Below are positions 19,001 to 25,311 of a stretch of 64,000 nucleotides of DNA, piece after piece. Numbering within the stretch: the stretch's first letter is position 1; the number at the start of each line of letters is the position of its first letter. Made by a program: the position numbers and the translations under genes. This DNA is from QYQL01 sp037128135 (GTDB lineage: Bacteria; Verrucomicrobiota; Verrucomicrobiia; Chthoniobacterales; Terrimicrobiaceae): assembly GCA_037128135.1 (NCBI GenBank), contig JBAXXD010000001.1:80559-144558 (forward strand), written 5' to 3'. The notes under the pieces are model-generated. The model saw only the letters and a program-made list of their open reading frames with translations. It searched no databases and had not been told where the DNA came from.

Positions 19001-19664
19001 GATCAAAAAGCGGTTCGGCAAAGGCGTTGTCGATGGAGGCTGCCGGGGTGGCTTCCAGCTCCACGCCACGCGTGATCCCGCCATACGCCCGCACGCAATT
19101 CGACTCGCCACGACGGCTCGGCACATCGTTGCGGACCAGCACGGCAACGGTGGCATCTCCTCCCGGAGCGACCAGGTCGGTGATGTTATATTTCCAGGTG
19201 CCGCAGTAGGCCCAGTTGTGAGCAATGTAAGTTCCATTCACCCAAATCCACCCCTGGCAATTCACGCCGCCGAGTTTGAGCCAGATCTGCTTTCCCTTCC
19301 AATCCGAGGGCACAGTGACGCGCTTCTTATACCAAGCCGCCCCCGTGTAGGTGCTCCGCAATTGGATGTTGGCCGGCTCGTATGCGAGCTTCGCTTTTTG
19401 AGCATGACTCAGCCCCGGCTCCCCCACCCCCTGGGCTTCCCAGCACCCCGGCACCGTGATCTTGCGGGGGGACGGGAGATCCGTTTGCGGCCGATACCAG
19501 CCTTCGGTTTCGCCGGCAAGCTTCGGGTCCATGGCAAAGTCCCATTCGCCATTGAGATCGAGCGGGGCTCGCAGGCCCGAGCGAACGACGGGGTTCACCA
19601 AGGCCGGAACCGCCTCGCGCTCCACCTTGGCTTCGGTTGCAGTTAAACAGTTTCGGTCATTCAT
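16086..19664 (-). CDS. GH2 family glycosidase with C-terminal discoidin-like domain
   Basis: 1192 residues from ATG 19664, which overlaps the upstream stop by ATGA. Order of domains: GH2 sugar-binding jelly roll (LDLNGEWDFAMDP, then VTVPGCWEAQG and WVNGTYIAHNW, about 35-205), immunoglobulin-like domain (to about 320), TIM barrel with the acid/base motif YCGGNEMF (Asn445-Glu446), a chitobiase-type C-terminal domain (IRYTLDGSQPN near 1020) and a final F5/8 type C-like domain (AVLDMGCTRTLEAF near 1115, GRYLRFVATH). The family hydrolyses beta-galactosides, beta-glucuronides or beta-mannosides; the specificity here is undetermined. No signal peptide is visible, odd for a protein with a carbohydrate-binding tail. 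The open frame continues upstream to 19823 but overlaps the preceding gene. Confidence 0.85.
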   Translation of the reverse strand: MNDRNCLTATEAKVEREAVPALVNPVVRSGLRAPLDLNGEWDFAMDPKLAGETEGWYRPQTDLPSPRKITVPGCWEAQGVGEPGLSHAQKAKLAYEPANIQLRSTYTGAAWYKKRVTVPSDWKGKQIWLKLGGVNCQGWIWVNGTYIAHNWAYCGTWKYNITDLVAPGGDATVAVLVRNDVPSRRGESNCVRAYGGITRGVELEATPAASIDNAFAEPLFDQKKVRFHVLLRNTTGSAPIEPYTVKFRVTTRTDQRLAGEMTVAVPVGAGPLTELTAEVDLKPFLPWSPECPSLYDVEIVLFQGDNPIDGWAERFGVKKYEVRGGDMFLNNVRYFGRGCGDNHVYPQTICSPASRKEHARHLQIVKDYGFNYVRMHTHCENPEYFEAAAEVGILLQPELPYYGARGGKPNLNHMSCAPQTPKEDLQELVTHYRRYPSLAIYCGGNEMFMPSPLGEELIQLAKSLDPTRPWLCLDGGLNTTLENSEVDHYGYGANLALLKDKRCPQVRHEFSSLGIYEDPRIEPKFTGGFAPNQSLEKVKSFVSGPVGLDWSWADQCFDAGGALQSIWSKLVIESARIDPLLDGFSFWLMVDISPIGQCGILDTFWGPKQSTPETFQQFNAPTVICARAVGPKSPQVLGLNPATLIHTGGDTLDIDWVVSHFQAQPLENATLHWQLTAGEQTLASGKIEGVHIAAGTVPVVGRSQIAIPAVTRAIKATLKVDLDAAHSSNSWDIWIHPKFHPQAGSGKAIAASPRAYDLLAARYPGVSKLGTPQASDAMLIVAGNLLEAGVSEALQQGKSVVCLSLPGYNLFNPGYHLGEWASGGVSNQAGTAIADHPAFGTFPHGRSLDQGWFRLLDTAEKLDEGHSFRHVEPLMVGIGRYSSYGFGTTGYPLGFNLYAFQARAGQGKLLASGWNLGSDNPESVSLLDQFIRYAQSAEFQPKGTFDLAALRQHAESLPPPDLQKSRLVISRNQAGAVSLRCTDPSLSIRYTLDGSQPNVTSRVYAQPFALRDGGTVRACVYFEGANNQSETVTAVFGSDRSSWTVVNVSHESPFGNRGCAGADHLLDDDPGTYWQTYDNDKTKSAAPQEAVLDMGCTRTLEAFTFLPRQGEIPSGSLDSGGTPDQYEFYLSTDANQWNLAAKGTLNNPQGMQVIALEKPIAGRYLRFVATHVVNNGDYVAVAGLGAIEEKHL

Positions 19665-21937
19665 AACGAGTTCTTTGGTTGGGTTGTTGGAGTGGCGAGA
19701 AACGCTTTCAGTTTCTCTAGTTTCTTTCTTGTCTCGGACAGGAGCTTGGCTATTTCGGGTTCCGTCAGACTGGTGCGCGTGAAACATGGGCGCATCTCCG
19801 CAAAGCCCGCGAGCAATTCGCAAAAAAGCTCCTGCACACCGATATCTTCACGCACAAGGTCGAGATACTGTTTTTCCAGGGCGGATTTCTCGTCGCTTTC
19901 TCTACAGCATTTTTCAATGGCGATCCGTAAGTGGTAGGCGCGGATAACGTCGCAGCGCTGCCGGCATAGCGCGTCCGCAATGGCAATCGAGGCATAGTTC
20001 AGCTCCGCATATTCTTTTTGGGTCGGACGAGCCTTCGCCGCCCCGTAGTAACAAATGCCAATGAACTCCTTGTCTCCGGCCGAACCGACGGCTTGTTTTG
20101 CGACCTTGGCCGCAGCGGAAAGATGAGCATTCATCACCATCATCTTGTCTAAAAAGGCACTCTCTTTGAGATTTTCAAAATCGGCTGCGCGATATGGCTC
20201 GACCCTGGAATAGAGTTGAATCGTGGAGTTATATCCGCTGACAATATCCGGGAGAACCGTCTCGGAAAGACCGTTGCCTCCAAAACCTGGACTAATACTT
20301 GCAAAGAAAATGCTGCCCTGCAGCGGATGAAACTTCATGTCGTCGTTCCACACATCAAAAGCTTTTTTCATTTCTTCCCAGGCTTGATACATCAATCCTC
20401 CGCCTCGCACCCCGAACTGCTGAACGGACAGGTCGGCAAGGAGTTTTCCCGGACTCTGCTCGGGATCCCAAATAAACCGCTGGGCGACCAGCGCGTTGAT
20501 TTGATTAAGTCCCGGCAGCGGTCCTGCGAACTCCATTATGTTTTTCACTCCCCGTTTTTGATATCGGGTGATCGCACTGCATACGGAAAAGGGGAAAGGA
20601 AGACCGTTGGGGATTGCATCAAGAAGATTGCTGAACTCAATCAAACCATACAGCGGGACCTTGCGTTCTTTTGCCGCAGCCAGGGAGACATCAAACGAAC
20701 GGTCAGCCTCTCCATTTTCGGGAATCATGATATCCCGGTCGCTCCCGTTCCAAAAGCTCATCAAGGAACCATAGCCTTGCGCCGCGCGCAACGATTTCTC
20801 GATGTTCTCGTTATAGTGAACACTTCCCCAAAACCGCAAATCGAAGTCCGGCCTTTCCTCCCGAGCCGCTTGCGCCATAAGAGTGACGAATGCGGCCTGG
20901 CTTTCCCAAGGGTTATGTCTGTCAGGCGGCGATTCTTTGCAGACCGATTTGCAGCGCGGGCACAGAGCCGGAGTGCAAAGCCAGCTTGATCCATCCAAAT
21001 TGTAGAAAACGATCCCCGTGACATCCGGATATTCCCGCACAAACTTTTTAAGCATGCATTTATAGTGCTCTTGCACGATCGGACTGCTGACGCACAACGT
21101 CCGATCCAGCCCATCCTTATCGCCGCCCCACGGTCTCTTGACGGTGCCGAGCGCTTCCGGCGGGTATTTTTCCACCCCGCCAGCCAGCGAGGGAATGACC
21201 GGTTCCTCGAACCAAAAATACACGTCGATCCCATATTTCTTGCAGAGCGCACCGGCGGACTTCAGTTTTATCTGTAAATCAGGAATGGGCGGCGGCTGAA
21301 AGGGAAACACGTCGCTTTTGACATAGGTCTGAAGCTTGCAATACACGGTTCCGACAACACCTAAATCAAAAAGAATGACTTGATTCGCTCCGATTCGCGA
21401 AAGATAGGCCACCTTTTCGTCCGGCAGCCCTTCGGTCGGAAAGTTCACACTGTTGAAATAATGGCCTGGTGCACTCATCCTTTTGCGGAAAGACGGAATC
21501 GTTCTGACGTCGAGATCTCCGCTCTTCACCTCATTCATGACAAAATCCTCGAACGCATACACGCCGTAAAGCACTCCACGCGGATTCGCTCCGGCGATCA
21601 CAACATCGTCGCCGATTCGCTTCAGATGGAATCCGTCATCCTCCGCAGAGACATTTCGGATGTCCAGGTCTCCCTGGTCCCCGAAATGTTTGATGGCATT
21701 CAGGTTCGAATCTCGTCCGAGCAGAAACCGCTTTTTGCCAGTGGATTTGGATTCCGGGACGATGCGGATTACGACACCGCCCTTGCCGAGAAACTTCTGC
21801 AGCTCTTCGGCGGCCGTGTTCTCGACGATGTCGGGATTGTTTGCGATGACGATCTCGTAACCGCCGCCAACGCCGAGTTTCGAGAGGCCGTCTGCGATGA
21901 TCTTCATTTCATAGACGGTGCCATTGGGTGTCGACAT
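19661..21937 (-). CDS. DUF4838/GH67-like glycosidase candidate
   Basis: 758 residues. Residues 20-150 look like the zincin-like N-terminal domain shared by GH20, GH67 and DUF4838 proteins (YEIVIANNPDIVENTAAEEL, RFLLGRDSNL, GVLYGVYAFEDFV). A TIM barrel follows: FFWFEEP-like YFWFEEPVIPS, then TGIVFYNLDG with a CxxC pair (CPRCKSVC) and LRFWGSVHYNEN. Enzymes of this shape act on glucuronosyl or N-acetylhexosaminyl linkages, but DUF4838 members are mostly uncharacterised. There is no signal peptide. Start ATG 21937 has AAGGAG 6 bp upstream, and a 33-nt leader motif shared with the GH172 gene lies 32 bp upstream. Its stop overlaps the GH2 start by ATGA, so the two are translationally coupled. Confidence 0.6.
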   Translation of the reverse strand: MSTPNGTVYEMKIIADGLSKLGVGGGYEIVIANNPDIVENTAAEELQKFLGKGGVVIRIVPESKSTGKKRFLLGRDSNLNAIKHFGDQGDLDIRNVSAEDDGFHLKRIGDDVVIAGANPRGVLYGVYAFEDFVMNEVKSGDLDVRTIPSFRKRMSAPGHYFNSVNFPTEGLPDEKVAYLSRIGANQVILFDLGVVGTVYCKLQTYVKSDVFPFQPPPIPDLQIKLKSAGALCKKYGIDVYFWFEEPVIPSLAGGVEKYPPEALGTVKRPWGGDKDGLDRTLCVSSPIVQEHYKCMLKKFVREYPDVTGIVFYNLDGSSWLCTPALCPRCKSVCKESPPDRHNPWESQAAFVTLMAQAAREERPDFDLRFWGSVHYNENIEKSLRAAQGYGSLMSFWNGSDRDIMIPENGEADRSFDVSLAAAKERKVPLYGLIEFSNLLDAIPNGLPFPFSVCSAITRYQKRGVKNIMEFAGPLPGLNQINALVAQRFIWDPEQSPGKLLADLSVQQFGVRGGGLMYQAWEEMKKAFDVWNDDMKFHPLQGSIFFASISPGFGGNGLSETVLPDIVSGYNSTIQLYSRVEPYRAADFENLKESAFLDKMMVMNAHLSAAAKVAKQAVGSAGDKEFIGICYYGAAKARPTQKEYAELNYASIAIADALCRQRCDVIRAYHLRIAIEKCCRESDEKSALEKQYLDLVREDIGVQELFCELLAGFAEMRPCFTRTSLTEPEIAKLLSETRKKLEKLKAFLATPTTQPKNSL

Positions 21938-21968
21938 ATTTGCTCCTTGAATGTTTGTATTGTTTTCA

Positions 21969-22001
21969 CTGATTCCGTGAAGGCCATTTAGCCTTTCACT
22001 T
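21969..22001 (-). promoter_or_regulatory. Shared 33-nt leader motif, copy 1
   Basis: This 33-nt stretch matches 24022..24054 at 27 positions without gaps. On the minus strand it contains an imperfect dyad (GTGAAAGGC / GGCCTTCAC). It lies 32 bp before the DUF4838-like start, with the Shine-Dalgarno between. A regulator operator or a leader RNA hairpin are both possible. Confidence 0.45.
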
Positions 22002-22112
22002 CTTTGCTAATTTTATTATTTTAAAACTGTTTAATGTTAATCAATTCACTTGCGGGAGAAGTCAACAGCAAGAGTGCCCCCCCACTTCAAAGATCCTTAC
22101 GGATGCGGGGTC

Positions 22113-24008
22113 TCACGCCCCCAACTTGATGGTCCTCCTGAAGTAGAGCGTCCTCTTGGACTCGTCTCTTTCCTGAGTCCAGATGCGGGCGATCCCGCCT
22201 GGGCATTTGCGGAATCCGCGGGGCCACAGCCAGAACCACGCGGAGTCGCCGTAACTCTCGTTGGCATGGACCGTGGCATATTCCCAGCTCCCGTCGGATG
22301 TCGCTGGCTGATGCCAGTTCTCGACATGCCTTTTCGAAACCCGCCAAGTGCCGTCGGCCATGGAGATGGCGGCGCCGTCGTCCAAGACCGCGACCATTCC
22401 GCCGGGCATCTGCGACTCGAGAGCCAGGGGAAGCTCGTTCGACAGGCGGGCCTCGACCGCCAGCAAGTGCTCGCCCACACCCGGCTCGAGACGCAGGGTT
22501 ATGAGCCGCATGATGGACGAACTGCTGTCCTCCCAGCGGATGCGATTCTCTTCCTGCCTATAGGTGCAAGACGCGTAGGGATTCAGGACAATTGGAATCG
22601 GATCGCCCGGCTGAAGTTCCTTCGAGTTCGCATCTTCGGCGCTGGCGCACTGAAGAACCTGCGCCCTGCCATAGCGGTATTGAACTGGATGCCCCCAGGC
22701 CGGGATTTCCGCGAACGCGGCCGCTGGCGGCGCGATCTCTTTCCCGTCTAAATAGAGGTTCCAACCGGACGGAGTCACCAGCGTCAGGAGCAGGCGTCCC
22801 GGCTTTTCCATCACCCAGAGCTTGTCCGTCGCATCCTGCGTAGCCTCGCTCTGCGGATGTTTGTCGATGACAGCCTGGCAGCCTTCCCGAGCGGCAGCGG
22901 CGTCGCCCAGTTGCCCCAGCAATACTGCTTTCTTGAATAGTACATCCGGAATCTTGGAGTTGTGTGGATAGAGACGGATCAGTTCGTCAGCCAATGCCAC
23001 CGCCTCGCTCAGCCGTCCCTGTTTCTCCACCTGATGGATCGCCCAAATCTTGCGCCACCAGGACTGGGCGCACTGGATGGGGAGAAGCTCCTCGACGGGC
23101 GGAAGCGCCGGAAACGCTTTACGCGGATGGCTCTGATACCAGAACGCCACCGTGTCGAAGGTGTCACAGCGGTAACCGTCTTTATACCCTTGGCAGTCCA
23201 TGAAGAACTTGAACGATTTCTCGAAAAGAATCGGGTTCGGCAGGTGCAGTCGGTAGGAACTCATCTGAGTCGTGTCGCAATCGGTCTTGGTCAATTCAAG
23301 TCCCTGTCCTGCGTATAACGTGTTGAACGATCCTCGGTGGAACCCCCAAGACTGGCAGAAGTAATCCTCCGAATTCGTACACTGCAAGGGCTGGCCGTCG
23401 ACGAGATAGCTGAATGCATTCTCCGGACAGGTGCGATTCTCCATCCAGTTGACGCTCCAAATCGTACCAACGTATTTCCCGTGCCCTTCCGTTTCCAGGA
23501 CCGTATGCCAGCCGGTTTTCGGAACCGGGTGCGACTGGCGGTATTGGGCGTGAAAATACTCCACCTTGTCTGGGAGTGTGACATCCTTGTCATACTCGAC
23601 ATACCAGTAGAATCCGTGCAGGTCGCTGTCGCTGAGGTTCTCCAATTCGATCAGCGCCCGCTTCTGGAAGGGCATGGGGAAGAAGATATGCAGGCTTCGC
23701 TTGCCGTCGCGCTCCCAGACGGTGCAGTTCAACGGGCGGTCCTCACCGAAACCGATGCCGAAAAAGTCGCCGAGCGGCACTTCCACCGAGGGCGTATCCT
23801 CCTCGTCCCAGGAACAACGCACGACCACTCCGCGCATGGCCAAGAGCGCAATCTCGTTAGAGTTCATGTGAGTTACGGCGATGTGGCCGATCACTCCCGG
23901 GCCGGCGATGTCTGCCACGAGCAGCTTGCCCCGCGCGGGAACCGACTGATGAAGCTCGCCAACCATCGAACTTGTCCCCTTGGCGGGGACATACAGATTC
24001 TGCAACAT
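22113..24008 (-). CDS. GH172-type DUF2961 protein
   Basis: 631 residues. The N-terminal 320 residues are a DUF2961 domain: SWDEEDTPSVEVPLGDFFG (66-84) is the family hallmark, with FHAQYRQSHP and SEDYFCQSWGFHRG further on. Characterised DUF2961 enzymes form GH172 and act on furanosides (fructo- or arabinofuranosyl linkages), so an arabinofuranosidase role beside GH127 is attractive. A TPR-like helical stretch follows (about 345-410: GRLSEAVALADELIRLYPHN, PQSEATQDA). The C-terminal 200 residues are a beta-sandwich resembling a carbohydrate-binding domain; this tail is not standard. No signal peptide. AGGAGG lies 9 bp upstream of ATG 24008. It is followed after 175 bp by the DUF4838-like gene. 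Confidence 0.8.
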   Translation of the reverse strand: MLQNLYVPAKGTSSMVGELHQSVPARGKLLVADIAGPGVIGHIAVTHMNSNEIALLAMRGVVVRCSWDEEDTPSVEVPLGDFFGIGFGEDRPLNCTVWERDGKRSLHIFFPMPFQKRALIELENLSDSDLHGFYWYVEYDKDVTLPDKVEYFHAQYRQSHPVPKTGWHTVLETEGHGKYVGTIWSVNWMENRTCPENAFSYLVDGQPLQCTNSEDYFCQSWGFHRGSFNTLYAGQGLELTKTDCDTTQMSSYRLHLPNPILFEKSFKFFMDCQGYKDGYRCDTFDTVAFWYQSHPRKAFPALPPVEELLPIQCAQSWWRKIWAIHQVEKQGRLSEAVALADELIRLYPHNSKIPDVLFKKAVLLGQLGDAAAAREGCQAVIDKHPQSEATQDATDKLWVMEKPGRLLLTLVTPSGWNLYLDGKEIAPPAAAFAEIPAWGHPVQYRYGRAQVLQCASAEDANSKELQPGDPIPIVLNPYASCTYRQEENRIRWEDSSSSIMRLITLRLEPGVGEHLLAVEARLSNELPLALESQMPGGMVAVLDDGAAISMADGTWRVSKRHVENWHQPATSDGSWEYATVHANESYGDSAWFWLWPRGFRKCPGGIARIWTQERDESKRTLYFRRTIKLGA

Positions 24009-24021
24009 AATTTACTTCCTC

Positions 24022-24054
24022 CTGATTCCGAGAAGGCTTTTCAGACCTTCACTT
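24022..24054 (-). promoter_or_regulatory. Shared 33-nt leader motif, copy 2
   Basis: Second copy of the motif at 21969..22001, beginning 14 bp before the GH172 start codon and overlapping its translation-initiation region. The dyad here is GAAGG / CCTTC. A protein or RNA fold bound here would be well placed to affect translation or transcription of the gene. Confidence 0.45.
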
Positions 24055-24256
24055 TGTTTCAACATCACGAACCTGGCAAATCTTGACCCTCAGGGCAATG
24101 GACAGAACGGCAAATTAGTTGTATAATCTGGCATTTCTTCCTGCCCTGATGAGTGGGAACCATTGTTCTGCAAGGCAAATCCTTGCCGGCACCGTTTCCC
24201 GGGATGAGCGACTTTTGGCGAGGCAACGCCGCCCGATCGACGGCGAAGCACCCCCA

Positions 24257-24955
24257 TCAGCGCGGGTTGTGCTCATCCCTATTCCTCGCACCGCCAATTT
24301 CTTCGGATGGCGACAGGATGTCTTTTAAGATTTGAAACACCCCATTTGCCAGGATCTCATTCCCTTCTTCCGTGAGATGGATGCCATCATCCAGTGTATA
24401 AGTCATCCGGCCATTTGCCATACCGAGAGCGACCAGCTCCTGATGAAAATCATAAATGGGGAGTCCGTTTTCTTTCGCGAAGGCTCGGGTCATCTCCCGA
24501 TACGGCTCGACCGATTTATCGATTCCACCGGCATTTTGATAGTGCGCTTCAAATGCAGAGATTTTTTCATACGCATGGAGATCGTCGAGAACCGGAGGGA
24601 ACGTGACAACCACGGTTTTCGTCTTTGCCGGCAGGTTCGTCTGATATTCGATTAACAACGCCCTGAACTCCTCCAAGCTCACGATCCGGGCGGGATTCGA
24701 GAGGTCTTCATTGTTCCCGCCGAATTCCAGCACGACCCAATCCGGATCATGAGCCAGGACGTCGCTTTGAAAACGGGCCATCGCCTCGCGTGCCGAATTG
24801 CCCCCAACCCCGGAATTAATAACCCTTGTCTCTGGGAAATCCGGCTCCAGCTTCGATTGCAAGGCATTCGGCCACCTTTTCATTTCATCGGGCACCCCGA
24901 TGGTTGCCTCAGTAATAGAGTCGCCAAACGCGACGATCGTCAGATTCGTTTTCAA
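24257..24955 (-). CDS. SGNH/GDSL-type hydrolase
   Basis: 232 residues. Block I is IVAFGDSITEA with the nucleophile serine (Ser13); block II is NSGVGGNSA with the oxyanion glycine; block III is LEFGGNNED with the oxyanion Asn; block V is LDDGIHLTEEG, giving Asp and His. These are the four SGNH signatures, so a serine esterase, perhaps a carbohydrate O-acetyl esterase removing acetyl decorations, is likely. No signal peptide. The start codon is TTG at 24955, and mosaic repeat copy D begins only 3 bp upstream, so the native promoter and ribosome site may have been replaced. Confidence 0.85.
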   Translation of the reverse strand: MKTNLTIVAFGDSITEATIGVPDEMKRWPNALQSKLEPDFPETRVINSGVGGNSAREAMARFQSDVLAHDPDWVVLEFGGNNEDLSNPARIVSLEEFRALLIEYQTNLPAKTKTVVVTFPPVLDDLHAYEKISAFEAHYQNAGGIDKSVEPYREMTRAFAKENGLPIYDFHQELVALGMANGRMTYTLDDGIHLTEEGNEILANGVFQILKDILSPSEEIGGARNRDEHNPR

Positions 24956-24957
24956 AA

Positions 24958-25093
24958 ATTAAACAGAGCTGGCTGGTTGGAATGGCTGCAAAGGATGATC
25001 ATGCGCGGAGGCCACGTCTTTATTTTCGCCATCATCCGTATTTTGCGCGGTCCCGCATTCCAATTCTTGCTATCACTTGGCTTTTCTTGCGGT
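24958..25093 (-). repeat. Mosaic dispersed repeat, copy D (full length)
   Basis: 136 bp, about 91% identical to copy A at 2127..2262 and of exactly the same length. The proximal half is a decayed alanine dehydrogenase tail (NKDVASAHDHPLQPF in that frame); the distal 40 bp match copy C. It abuts the TTG start of the SGNH hydrolase on one side and an AraC gene remnant on the other. Confidence 0.85.
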
Positions 25094-25107
25094 CAGCCAC
25101 GCATTCC

Positions 25108-25218
25108 TTACCCTTGGGCGGGCTTGATCCGGCGGCGGTAATCGGCGGGAGACAAGGCGAAGTGTCGGCTGAACGCCTTGGACAGGTGGCAGGTTGTTTC
25201 TATCAACAGATATTCATG
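25108..25218 (-). pseudogene. Remnant of the 3' end of an AraC family regulator gene
   Basis: The minus frame reads CHLSKAFSRHFALSPADYR then RRIKPAQG and stop. CHLSKAFSRHFALSPADYRR is the last recognition helix and C-terminal consensus of AraC/XylS proteins. No open frame long enough for the rest of the regulator exists upstream, since the GH127 gene occupies that space from 25312. A second regulator gene therefore once stood here, downstream of the GH127 gene. Confidence 0.6.
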
Positions 25219-25311
25219 GAAATCGAAAATGGGACGGCACGGCGGCCATCCCTCCAGCGGGACGTCGTCCTCTGCTTGTTGGCGGGCGGCCGTGCTGTCA
25301 GCGGCGCACTT

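Noticed and set aside
2127..25093. A short peptide conserved in repeat copies A and D (MAEIKRWPPRM / MAKIKTWPPRM)
   Set aside because: Most differences between the copies change the amino acid, so there is no sign of selection for this peptide; the frame that makes sense is that of the ald tail.
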